This document shows positions 33,965 through 42,153 of a stretch of 64,000 nt of DNA, in pieces. The DNA is from Bacillus sp. ISL-55. Lineage in GTDB: Bacteria; Bacillota; Bacilli; Bacillales; Cytobacillaceae. The DNA lies in assembly GCF_018613155.1 (NCBI RefSeq), contig NZ_JAGGQU010000022.1, positions 1-64,000 on the forward strand. The letters are read 5' to 3'. The notes beneath the pieces were generated by a model. The model searched no databases. It saw only the letters and a program-made list of their open reading frames with translations, and had not been told where the DNA came from. Both the position numbers and the translations under genes were made by a program. The stretch's first letter is position 1. Every line of letters starts with the position of its first letter.

Positions 33965-34902
33965 ACCATTTGCTCCTTTTTATCTTTATTTGTGATTTCC
34001 AAGAAGCGGTCTTCCAGCGTTGCCTTTACATTTAATATTTCAAAAACATCTATTTCATGTTCAACGAATAGTTTATTGATTATTGGAATTTGTTCTTTTC
34101 TAACGGATAAGGTAAGACGCGTGCCTTTACTCGAAGTCACTTTCACATCCGTCAGGTGTTCTGTTAGAAGCTTGGAAGCGAGTGCGGGATTGGAAACTTC
34201 CACTTCTATCGTCTTAACCTGTTTAGCCTCTGATGTTTCATTATCATGCATGGAGGATATATGGATAAGTTTCCCTTTTTCAATAATCGCAAATCGATCG
34301 CACATAAGCTGCATTTCTGATAATAAGTGTGATGAGACTAACACAGATGTTCCCTGGCTTGCCAGCAAGCGTAAATAATCACGGAATTCACGAATTCCTT
34401 GAGGATCAAGTCCATTTGTTGGTTCATCAAGTATAAGAATAGAAGGCTTATGTAAGATAGCTTGTGCAACCCCCAGACGTTGGCGCATCCCTAACGAATA
34501 TGTACGAACTTTATCATTGATTGCATTTTCAAGACCTACCAGCTCGGTCACTTCGTTAATCCGTTCTTCAGTAATATCGCTTAATGCCATACGAGCGTAA
34601 TGTCTGAGATTTTTATATCCACTTAGGTATTTATAGAATTCCGGGTTTTCCACAATTGCTCCCAATTCATTCATTGCTTCTGTAAAGGACTCATCCAAAT
34701 CATGTCCATTTATTAGCACAGTTCCTCCTGTACGATTAATCAGACTAACAATCATTCGGATAATTGTTGTTTTCCCTGCACCATTAGGGCCCAAGAGTCC
34801 GAATATTTCACCCCGTTCAACTTGAAAACTCACATCATCCACAATTGTTTTTTTGCCAATTGTCTTTGTTAACGCCTTTACCTCAAGGGCAAATTGCGAC
34901 AT
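33961..34902 (-). CDS. ABC transporter ATP-binding protein
   Basis: 313 residues: Walker A GPNGAGKTT, signature YSLGMRQRLGVAQA, Walker B ILILDEPTNGLDP, His switch VLVSSHLL. After residue 215 a C-terminal regulatory region (VEVSNPALASKLLTEHLTDV) as in BcrA-type exporters. Powers the permease at 33020. GAGGAG is 6 bases before the ATG. No regulator gene is adjacent. Confidence 0.95.
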   Translation of the reverse strand: MSQFALEVKALTKTIGKKTIVDDVSFQVERGEIFGLLGPNGAGKTTIIRMIVSLINRTGGTVLINGHDLDESFTEAMNELGAIVENPEFYKYLSGYKNLRHYARMALSDITEERINEVTELVGLENAINDKVRTYSLGMRQRLGVAQAILHKPSILILDEPTNGLDPQGIREFRDYLRLLASQGTSVLVSSHLLSEMQLMCDRFAIIEKGKLIHISSMHDNETSEAKQVKTIEVEVSNPALASKLLTEHLTDVKVTSSKGTRLTLSVRKEQIPIINKLFVEHEIDVFEILNVKATLEDRFLEITNKDKKEQMV

Positions 34903-35115
34903 AGAATCTCCTCATTTCATCAAAAAGTTTATATATCATTCCTTCACAAAGATTAATACGATGAAAATTGTAAAAAGTTACAAAAAAAGCAAAAAAAAGA
35001 TTTAATTGTTTCATTCAATTTCTCTGATGTATATTGCTATTTGATAATACAAACGCTATTAGTGATGTTCTTACGAATATCAGACGTTTCAAAAATCCAC
35101 TCCTGAGGTGATAGT

Positions 35116-35268
35116 ATGAGTTACAAAGATCATTTGGATCCGCACTCAGAACTTTTCCACCACACTTGGACAAGGCGCAAGCGATTAAATTCTCAAGTGA
35201 ATGGCCAGACGCAGGTCACGAAGAATACCATTCTCGCGAGAGGGAACGCGAAGGCCCACCGCTGGTAA
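35116..35268 (+). CDS. Small YpzG-like protein
   Basis: 50 residues in a frame too short for usual cutoffs: MSYKDHLDPHSELFHHTWTR, RKRLNSQVNGQTQVTKNTIL and a basic end ARGNAKAHRW. This resembles the YpzG family of small Bacillus proteins (function unknown). GAGGTG is 5 bases before the ATG and a terminator begins 17 bases after the stop, supporting expression. Promoter likely in the AT-rich 34903-35115 gap. Family assignment rests on memory of YpzG. Confidence 0.65.
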   Translation: MSYKDHLDPHSELFHHTWTRRKRLNSQVNGQTQVTKNTILARGNAKAHRW

Positions 35269-35285
35269 AGGATATTTGTAAACGT

Positions 35286-35318
35286 AAAAAAGGAAAAGGC
35301 TCGGGCCTTTTCCTTTTC
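35286..35318. terminator. Bidirectional terminator between the YpzG-like gene and uppP
   Basis: 13-bp stem AAAAGGAAAAGGC / GCCTTTTCCTTTT with a short loop (near 35301). Used by both convergent genes. Confidence 0.88.
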
Positions 35319-35321
35319 AAA

Positions 35322-36149
35322 TTAAAGAAAAATAAAATAAATCACAGCTGCCAATATGATTCGATAAATCGCAAAAGGCACCAATTTAATTTTGTTGATT
35401 AACCTCAAAAAGAACTTAATGAATATCAAAGCAAAGACAAACGCGCTAATAAAGCCCACAGTGAAAAATGGCAAAACATCAACCGTGAAATAATCCCAAT
35501 TTTTCAAGAGGGAAATGCTGCTGGCGCCAAGCATGATTGGAACCGACATAATGAACGTGAAATCGGCAGCTGCTCGGTGGCTCATTCCAAGTAGAACACC
35601 TCCGGCAATTGTGGAGCCGGATCTGGAAAATCCGGGCCATAAACCAAGACACTGGAACAAACCTACTCCTAATGCTTGTTTATAACTGATTTGATCAACA
35701 TCTTCAGTCTTAAGTTGTTTTGGTTGTAAGCGGTCTGCGAGAATTAATAGAAATGCACCGACTACTAATCCGATTATGACTGTTTCTACCGAAAATAGAT
35801 ATTCGTCAATATAGTCCTCAAATAACACACCTGTCAACCCGGCGGGAATTAAGCCAACAATCACCTTAGGCAGACTTAGCCTCCCTTTGGAATCTTCGAT
35901 CGAAACACCTTTTTTCAGACCTAATAGGTTAATGAATCTTTCCTTAAAAACAATGACCACTGCTAATATAGATCCTAATTGAATGACTACTTTGAAGGTG
36001 TTGGCAACAGGTTCTGTAAATAATTGTTTAGAGTGCAGTAACAAATCATCGACAATAATCATATGACCAGTAGACGAAACAGGCGCAAATTCAGTCAATC
36101 CCTCTACTAACCCTAGTATAAATGCAACAAATAATTCCCAAATGTTCAT
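35322..36149 (-). CDS. uppP: Undecaprenyl-diphosphatase (BacA family)
   Basis: 275 residues, eight or so membrane helices. Catalytic motifs: LVEGLTEFAPVSSTGHMIIV (BacA motif 1, E and S/T/G/H) and PGFSRSGSTIAGGVLLGM (motif 2, with RSGST). It removes phosphate from undecaprenyl diphosphate, recycling the lipid carrier for peptidoglycan and wall sugars. Raised expression gives bacitracin tolerance. AAGGAG precedes the ATG. Its neighbours handle polyprenol-linked sugars. Confidence 0.95.
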   Translation of the reverse strand: MNIWELFVAFILGLVEGLTEFAPVSSTGHMIIVDDLLLHSKQLFTEPVANTFKVVIQLGSILAVVIVFKERFINLLGLKKGVSIEDSKGRLSLPKVIVGLIPAGLTGVLFEDYIDEYLFSVETVIIGLVVGAFLLILADRLQPKQLKTEDVDQISYKQALGVGLFQCLGLWPGFSRSGSTIAGGVLLGMSHRAAADFTFIMSVPIMLGASSISLLKNWDYFTVDVLPFFTVGFISAFVFALIFIKFFLRLINKIKLVPFAIYRIILAAVIYFIFL

Positions 36150-36275
36150 GAAGTGTTCTTGCTCCTTTTGAAGTTAAATTAATATGTTGGGTACTTGCCA
36201 TGTTTCGAACGCCCTACTAAAAAAATAATCACACTCATTCATTTTTATCTTTAATTAGACATTTAGTCAATAAAA

Positions 36276-36298
36276 AAAGCAGCCTCAAGAGCTGCTTT
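36276..36298 (-). terminator. Terminator at the end of the GtrA gene
   Basis: 8-bp stem AAAGCAGC / GCTGCTTT with loop CTCAAGA on the minus strand, overlapping the stop codon at 36285. Confidence 0.75.
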
Positions 36299-36779
36299 GA
36301 ATCTGATCCTTAAAAACAAAGGATTTTTGTCCTATATAGTTCATAATCGTGTATATGATGGACCCTAGAAGGATTGCAATATTCTCCGAATTCACATAGA
36401 AATGTAAAACTGTATTAGAATGCATTGTCCTGGTTATCACTCGGCTGACCGAGAAGGAAAGGAAATAACATGCCAAAACCACTAAAATAAATTTTGGTCC
36501 ACCAACCTGAATGGGAACCCTGCTATTAAATGTAAGAGTTCGATTCAATAGATAGCTAACAGCAGCCCCTATAGCATTGCCGGTGAACGTCGCATACCAA
36601 AATGGCCAGTCCAGTCCATTTTTCAGTAACAGCATAAGTCCCATTCCTATAAAGGTATTCAGTACGCCGACAAGGAGAAATTTCAAGAAAGGAGGAAAGT
36701 TTGCAAAAACCACGACAATTCTTTGAGCCAGCTGGTTAGTTATTCTCAGATAGCTTCCGACTTTTAACGATTGACTCAT
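36285..36779 (-). CDS. GtrA-like membrane protein
   Basis: 164 residues with four membrane helices and the GtrA pattern FLKFLLVGVLNTFIGMGLML, AAVSYLLNRTLTF, ILLGSIIYTIMNYIGQKSFV. GtrA-like proteins accompany GT2 glycosyltransferases and are thought to flip undecaprenyl-phosphate-linked sugars. Its start lies 44 bases inside the end of the upstream glycosyltransferase gene, so the two are translationally linked. Confidence 0.9.
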   Translation of the reverse strand: MSQSLKVGSYLRITNQLAQRIVVVFANFPPFLKFLLVGVLNTFIGMGLMLLLKNGLDWPFWYATFTGNAIGAAVSYLLNRTLTFNSRVPIQVGGPKFILVVLACYFLSFSVSRVITRTMHSNTVLHFYVNSENIAILLGSIIYTIMNYIGQKSFVFKDQIQSSS

Positions 36780-37770
36780 AATCTGCCCCTTCCATGTTCA
36801 TCAATTTCCTAGATACCGGCAGGTTAAAGAGGTCGACATCGATAATATACTTAGGCCTCCGCTTAGTTTCTTTATAGATCTTGCCAATATACTCACCGAC
36901 TAAACCCAGGGCAATTAGCTGCAGTCCCCCTATCAGCCATATCGATGTGATCAACGAAGTCCATCCAAGTTCTGTGTTACCGAACAGCTTCAATGTAAGA
37001 AAGTATAGACCGAAAACAAGGCTTACAAAAAATGAGATACACCCTAAAAGCAAGACGAATCTTATCGGTGTAACAGAAAATGAAGTGATTCCATCAAAGG
37101 CAAAGGCCAGCATTTTTCTTAATGGATACTTCGTTTCCCCCGCAAGCCTTTCCTTTCTTTCATAGTAAACAGAGGTTGAATTAAAACCGATTAGTGGGAC
37201 AATCCCACGGAGGAACATGTTGCTTTCAGCAAAATGCACCAACTCTTCAACCGCCCTCTTGCCCATCAAACGAAAATCGGCATGGTTGAAGACTAGTTTG
37301 ACTCCAAGCTTGTCCATTAGCTTGTAAAAACCTTCTGCAGTATAACGTTTGAATAATGTGTCACACTCCCTGCTGCTTCGCACTCCATAAACAACTTCAT
37401 AACCCTCATTGAACTTCATGACCATGTCGTTAATGGCATGAATATCATCCTGCAGATCAGCATCAATGGTAACCATGCAATCAGAAGCTTCTTTTGCTGA
37501 AAAAAGTCCGGCAAGCAGAGCATTTTGATGCCCTGCATTTCTTGATAACTTTAGTCCTTTTACCATTTCGCTATTCAAACTGGCCTTATAAATCAAGTGC
37601 CAAGTCCTATCCTTGCTGCCATCATCGACGAATAAGATTTTGCTTTTTTCTGATACCATTTTATCGGTGACCAGTTCTCTAAGCTTTGTTGTTAACTGAT
37701 TAATAGTCTCTTCCAAAACTTCTTCCTCATTAAAACAAGGAACAATAATTGTTAAGATCGGCATATTCAT
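36736..37770 (-). CDS. GT2 glycosyltransferase (dolichol-phosphate-mannose synthase type)
   Basis: 344 residues: GT-A domain (LTIIVPCFNEEEVLEETINQ, FVDDGSKDRTW, ATIDADLQDD in MVTIDADLQDDIH), and two C-terminal membrane helices (FVLLLGCISFFVSLVFGLYF, LIGGLQLIALGLVGEYIG). Transfers a sugar nucleotide to a polyprenyl phosphate (DPM1/GtrB, similar to YkcC or YkoT). Forms a unit with the GtrA protein and a YkoS-like gene. GGAGG precedes the first ATG by 9 bases. Confidence 0.92.
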   Translation of the reverse strand: MNMPILTIIVPCFNEEEVLEETINQLTTKLRELVTDKMVSEKSKILFVDDGSKDRTWHLIYKASLNSEMVKGLKLSRNAGHQNALLAGLFSAKEASDCMVTIDADLQDDIHAINDMVMKFNEGYEVVYGVRSSRECDTLFKRYTAEGFYKLMDKLGVKLVFNHADFRLMGKRAVEELVHFAESNMFLRGIVPLIGFNSTSVYYERKERLAGETKYPLRKMLAFAFDGITSFSVTPIRFVLLLGCISFFVSLVFGLYFLTLKLFGNTELGWTSLITSIWLIGGLQLIALGLVGEYIGKIYKETKRRPKYIIDVDLFNLPVSRKLMNMEGADYESIVKSRKLSENN

Positions 37771-37788
37771 TGATTAGCCTCCTTGGTG

Positions 37789-39459
37789 TTATAACGCTTC
37801 ATAGAGGTAAATTTTCCAGGCGCTTTCCTTTGAGGTAAAGACTTTATCGAGCTTCAGGTTATTTTCCAATGCATTATCAATCGGAACAGCAGAAAAGATA
37901 AATTGCCCCCCCATTTGTTTAAATGGCTCTAGATTTAAATCAATATTTTCGATTCTTCTTTTGGATGTTTTTTTAAATAAATAATGCTTTCCCAATTCAT
38001 CAGTAAAAAGATAACATCGTCCGCCCCACTCATCAAAATAAATTCGGATCCGCTTATTTTTCACTAGTTCTTTTTCGATAATTTTCCTGAATTGATACTT
38101 ATAACTCAAAGGATAAAAATTATTGTAGGTATCCAGTGTGTAAAAACCATTAAATTGTGCTACCGCTGGATGTAAGCCTATACTAGCAATACGATAGCTA
38201 TTTTGAGGTTTTCCTATGTGATTTTTAATTGCGTTAAATTGTTCCTCTGCATAAAACTCCCTAACACTTGGCTTTTTGCGATGCACAATCTCTTCATTTG
38301 TAAACAGCAGTAATAAAATTTGCGCAGCTACCAACCAGGGGACTGCTTTTCTCAATATTTTTTCATCCCATAGAATTTTCAGACCGATCGCAAACAACAG
38401 ATACAGGATTAATGGACGCAAAAAGTGATACCTGGCAAAATTAAATGTATCAAGAAAATGGAATTTCCCCGTTAAAGGTAGCCACCCTTTATAAAACCAA
38501 AAGGCATACCAGGCAGATAAAATGAAATTCAGCACAAATAAGAAAACAAAGATGCGCTCTTTCCCCCATTTCCTATGCTTCCAAATAAGAAACAGCGCTG
38601 CAAATATGACCGGCAAAATAACAAGTGTATGTACAGTCATTACATGGGTATGTCCAAGCAAGAAATTTTTAAAGGTAAGTCTGACAGAATGCCAGAAAGA
38701 CAGTCGGGCATGAAAATATTCATCCCTGCTATTCGGTTCACCATCAAATAGAAAGGAGTATACCAGTCTGTAATCAGTGATTAAGTAAACAGCGGTCATA
38801 TAAGCTATTGCTATGAAGAATCTCCAGTTCCATCCTTTACCGCGAATAACATCACTAAGCCAGAGTAAACCCATTGCACTGAGGAAAAAGAAAAAACCCA
38901 GAACAATGCTTGAGTAAAATGGCAAGAGCGTTAGAACAATATAATGCAACCATTTACCTCTTCCATTCCTTATATGCAATAAAGCCCAAAGTGCCAGAGG
39001 CATACCCAATGTGCTAAGCATCCCTGAAGGCCAAAAAGGGGTTAGGGCAAATGCAAGTGCAGTCCCGATCCGAATCAGGCTTTTATCTTTTCCCTTAATA
39101 AAGTGATCCTTCAAAACCAGGTACATTCCAATGAAGGCAAAAAATCTGGTGATTGCCTGACTTATTCCATAAGCAATCATCGTCGGGAACCATACATATA
39201 ACCACACAATCAGGCTGTACTCAGTTCCAAGTGCATTTCTTGGCAGTCCATTAATGATTTGAGGAATCCTGGATTGTAATGACCCGTCAATCTGGCCACT
39301 CTCAGCAAGTACCTTATACCATGCCAAATTCGAATCAAGATTGTCATGTACCCGGATATGGGCATCGTCTCCTAAAATGAAATAGGGGGATAGGAAGAGT
39401 GATATCACAATCAGAGAAAACACGATGAATATTCGCTCTTTATCCTGAAAGTAAGACAA
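37789..39459 (-). CDS. DUF6044 family multi-pass membrane protein, YkoS-like
   Basis: 556 residues, about 11-12 membrane helices. The N-terminal part opens SYFQDKERIFIVFSLIVISL, then LSPYFILGDDAHIRVHDNLD, a pattern with acid residues (DDAHIRVHDN) as in polyprenol-linked glycosyltransferases of the GT-C fold. The C-terminal region is soluble and aromatic (YRIASIGLHPAVAQFNGFYT). It resembles B. subtilis YkoS, which neighbours the glycosyltransferase gene ykoT; here the same pair order is found. TTG start (39459) with GAGGTG 9 bases upstream. Likely uses polyprenol sugar donors from the GT2 gene; role inferred. Confidence 0.8.
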   Translation of the reverse strand: MSYFQDKERIFIVFSLIVISLFLSPYFILGDDAHIRVHDNLDSNLAWYKVLAESGQIDGSLQSRIPQIINGLPRNALGTEYSLIVWLYVWFPTMIAYGISQAITRFFAFIGMYLVLKDHFIKGKDKSLIRIGTALAFALTPFWPSGMLSTLGMPLALWALLHIRNGRGKWLHYIVLTLLPFYSSIVLGFFFFLSAMGLLWLSDVIRGKGWNWRFFIAIAYMTAVYLITDYRLVYSFLFDGEPNSRDEYFHARLSFWHSVRLTFKNFLLGHTHVMTVHTLVILPVIFAALFLIWKHRKWGKERIFVFLFVLNFILSAWYAFWFYKGWLPLTGKFHFLDTFNFARYHFLRPLILYLLFAIGLKILWDEKILRKAVPWLVAAQILLLLFTNEEIVHRKKPSVREFYAEEQFNAIKNHIGKPQNSYRIASIGLHPAVAQFNGFYTLDTYNNFYPLSYKYQFRKIIEKELVKNKRIRIYFDEWGGRCYLFTDELGKHYLFKKTSKRRIENIDLNLEPFKQMGGQFIFSAVPIDNALENNLKLDKVFTSKESAWKIYLYEAL

Positions 39460-39563
39460 ATCACATTACACCTCAAATTTCATATTTGCTTTAATTAAGG
39501 TTTACACATTTTTAGAAAGTATTCCCTTAACTGCCAAACAATCAGCAAGTGATCTATATTCCT

Positions 39564-40067
39564 TTAAACAAGTTGATAGTTAAAGATCATTAAATAAAAC
39601 AAGACAAAGAATATAGAAAGAATAAGCGCAATCAAAGGATTCCTATAGTGAAGCCTGAGCATGGGGTACATCGTGCTGTAGAAAAATAATTCCCAGCCCA
39701 TAGACCAGCCGTGTGCGAATTTGATGGCTCCTATTTTGAGTGCAATTGCCTCTATAATGACCGACAAAGAAATCCACTTGAAGTAATACCAGAACCTTCT
39801 AGTTCTTTCTTCTGGAAAACTGCCTAGGAACAAAACAATCATGCTTGGGTAAAAAATAAACGTATATAGGGTTTCCGTGACGAATAGACTGATAAAGTTC
39901 TTGTCAAATTCCCACAAGTGTTTATTTCCGATGTAGGAAATATACTCATAGAAACAACTAAACAAGGCCCAGTAATAAAAAGTAGGTAAAAACTCTCTCC
40001 ACTTTTGCCACTTCCCTCTTCCGACCGCCAATGCGACCCCACCTGCGATCAATACAGCATGGAACAA
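39564..40067 (-). CDS. CBO0543-family membrane protein
   Basis: 167 residues, four to five membrane helices, with YTFIFYPSMIVLFLGSFP, FWYYFKWISLSVIIEAIALK and GWSMGWELFFYSTMYPMLRL and HYRNPLIALI, the pattern of CBO0543-type small membrane proteins common in Bacillus and Clostridium. Function unknown. Starts at TTG (40067), GAGGG about 6 bases upstream. The next gene in this direction is the YkoS-like gene, 104 bases away. Confidence 0.72.
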   Translation of the reverse strand: MFHAVLIAGGVALAVGRGKWQKWREFLPTFYYWALFSCFYEYISYIGNKHLWEFDKNFISLFVTETLYTFIFYPSMIVLFLGSFPEERTRRFWYYFKWISLSVIIEAIALKIGAIKFAHGWSMGWELFFYSTMYPMLRLHYRNPLIALILSIFFVLFYLMIFNYQLV

Positions 40068-40260
40068 GCTCTTCCCTCCCTCTATTACACCTGGCCAAAA
40101 ATCGTTTGTTAATCCTGTTTATTCAATCAAATCTATTTTCTGCCAATCACCTTGTTTTATGTATCATCATGTCAGATGAGGTGATATCCAAAGTTTTTCC
40201 TAAAAAAAGAGGGGTTTTCTTGTATTTTTTTTGCGCAAAAAATGAATATAGAATCCTGAG

Positions 40261-40505
40261 TTGATTGGAGTGGAAGGCGCGAAGTCTCCACCGAAAATGC
40301 TAACGCATTTCCCTCGTGCGTGGGAAGTTTCGAGGAAGCTCAATCAATGTCCTGCGGGATCAGCCGGCCAGGTGAGACCCCGCAAGAGCAAAGCGATGAG
40401 GAGGCTCAACGCCGGCCCCAAGGAAGAATTGCTTATGAAAAAGACGGCAACTGGTCTTTTTCATATTCTTCCCGCGGAAAGCGAAGCGCCTGGAACGGAA
40501 ATCAA
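40261..40505. repeat. Dispersed repeat element with matched ends
   Basis: A 245-bp element whose outer ends pair: TTGATT (40261-40266) with AATCAA (40500-40505), and AGGCGC (40275-40280) with GCGCCT (40486-40491), 8 bases apart on each side. The start TTGATTGGAGTGGAAGGCGCG and end GCCTGGAACGGAAATCAAC resemble a repeat that I recall as common between genes of many Bacillaceae. The internal stem CGGAAAGCG / region around 40430-40475 is AT/GC mixed. The 85-residue plus-strand ORF is not taken as a gene. Confidence 0.6.
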
Positions 40506-40539
40506 CGGACCAAATTAAAAAACTAGCCTACAAATAAAG

Positions 40540-40575
40540 AGGGTGCCCAAAAGTTTATAACTTTTGGGACACCCT
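40540..40575 (-). terminator. Terminator of the MFS gene
   Basis: A 14-bp stem AGGGTGCCCAAAAG / CTTTTGGGACACCCT with one extra base, T-rich on the minus strand, 5 bases after the stop. Confidence 0.85.
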
Positions 40576-40580
40576 CCTTA

Positions 40581-41825
40581 CTAACCCTCTTCTGTTAAAT
40601 TGTTTTCTGCCTCAAGGATGAATAGATCTTCCTTTGACTGCAGGAATATGATTGAAGTCAGGGCAACAGCCAACAGCAGCCCGAGTGCCGAGAATGCGAT
40701 AGTAATTGTTTGTAGTTTCACTAATTCTGCTAAATAACCTAAAAGTAACGTTAGAACGATTTGCACCATTGCCTGAAAGAAGGCAAACGCACTGCTGAAT
40801 CTGCCCATCAAGTCAACAGGTACATTGTTTTGGAAAAATGTTGTGTAACCGGTAAACGAAAATGGAGAAAAGAACCCAATAATTATAAAGCCAATTACTG
40901 CTAGAGGTACCGTGTCTGGAGAAGCAAGATAAAACATTAAGTATCCTGTTACAGACAAAAACGACCCCAATCCCAAGAGCATTTTTATGGAAAGACGATT
41001 CGCCAGAGCTGACACTGCCAATGAACCAACCACATACCCCGCTCCTGTAAGACTTACCAACAGTCCGTAATTCTTTTCTGATAAGCCGACAACCTGCTGA
41101 ATGAAGGTTACCTCCTGAGAATCAAGTGCAAATGAGATTAAAGTAATGAGCTGAAATATCAGGAAAACCACCATAAAACCTGCTGCTGTTTTCCCAAAAT
41201 TGAGCACAGCCTTCCAATCCGCTGCGATCATTTTCATCGTAATTCGATCTCTGTATTGTTCATTAGTTAACCTTTCATCAACATCTGGCAGGAAGAAAAT
41301 TGCTATAGCACATAGAAAGAAAGTTACTGCATTAATATAGATACTTGTACTTATGCTCCCATACATGATCAGCAGTCCAGACACACTCGGTCCAACCAGC
41401 ATAGCCCCTGATGTTGCAAAGGAAAAAATTGAATTGAAGCGTTTTCTCTTTTCAGGAGGAACAAGCTTCGTTATGTAAGTTTCTGAAGTGGGACCAAAAA
41501 ATGCCCCAGCTATATTAGTTAAAAACATAATTATATAAATCGGAACTAGCGAAGTAAATAATGGAATGATCGCTATTAAGATACCACGAACGATATCGAT
41601 GAAAATCATTAACCTTCTCTTATTGACCCGATCTATGACGCTGCCAGCCCATGTATTTGTTAAGAGGATTGCCAAAGGCCTGATGATGAATAATCCTGCA
41701 ATCGCTGCAGCAGAGCCTGTTAATTTCAATACTAATAAATTAATAGCCACAAAATAAATCCAATTACCAATGTTTGAAATCCCAATTCCCAGAACCAATA
41801 GCATGGGATTCTTCCAGCCCTTCAA
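40581..41825 (-). CDS. MFS transporter, macrolide-efflux type
   Basis: 414 residues with 12 predicted membrane helices, MFS_3 type (LGIGISNIGNWIYFVAINLL start; GSVIDRVNKRRLMIFIDIVR between helices 2 and 3 as a DR/KRR motif). Relatives export macrolides or other drugs. TTG 41825 has AGGAGGGG 5 bases upstream and is preferred to GTG 41846, which lies inside the ribosome site. Monocistronic. Confidence 0.9.
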   Translation of the reverse strand: MKGWKNPMLLVLGIGISNIGNWIYFVAINLLVLKLTGSAAAIAGLFIIRPLAILLTNTWAGSVIDRVNKRRLMIFIDIVRGILIAIIPLFTSLVPIYIIMFLTNIAGAFFGPTSETYITKLVPPEKRKRFNSIFSFATSGAMLVGPSVSGLLIMYGSISTSIYINAVTFFLCAIAIFFLPDVDERLTNEQYRDRITMKMIAADWKAVLNFGKTAAGFMVVFLIFQLITLISFALDSQEVTFIQQVVGLSEKNYGLLVSLTGAGYVVGSLAVSALANRLSIKMLLGLGSFLSVTGYLMFYLASPDTVPLAVIGFIIIGFFSPFSFTGYTTFFQNNVPVDLMGRFSSAFAFFQAMVQIVLTLLLGYLAELVKLQTITIAFSALGLLLAVALTSIIFLQSKEDLFILEAENNLTEEG

Positions 41826-42153
41826 ACAGACCCCTCCTGAGCGCACAAAATAAATGTCAGAATATTACTTAAGTATTTCTCTTTACATCCTATCTTTACC
41901 TTCCAAAAGTTTCAAGTAGCTATTCAGTTTAAACTTGTATTTTTTTCCATTTACGATTAATGTCACAATTTGTCCACATAAATTTTCCCAACACCATATA
42001 CAAAAAACCTCCTTTATACCCGTCTTATCAACATTTCTAAACATCAAGCCTATTAATTTCATTTATTTACCACTGCGAGTCATACAATTTACCCATTCAT
42101 AACGTTGTTATATTACTTATAATGGTATTTAGAATTAATAAGGAGCTGAAACT
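41826..42153. other. Divergent intergenic region
   Basis: No gene seen. TATAAT at 42118-42123 lies 31 bases before the FtsH-like ATG with AAGGAG ribosome site; no good -35 box. On the minus strand only the MFS leader. Confidence 0.4.

Noticed and set aside
40261-40518. 85-codon and 68-codon plus-strand ORFs
   Set aside because: Inside the dispersed repeat with symmetric ends, no ribosome site.
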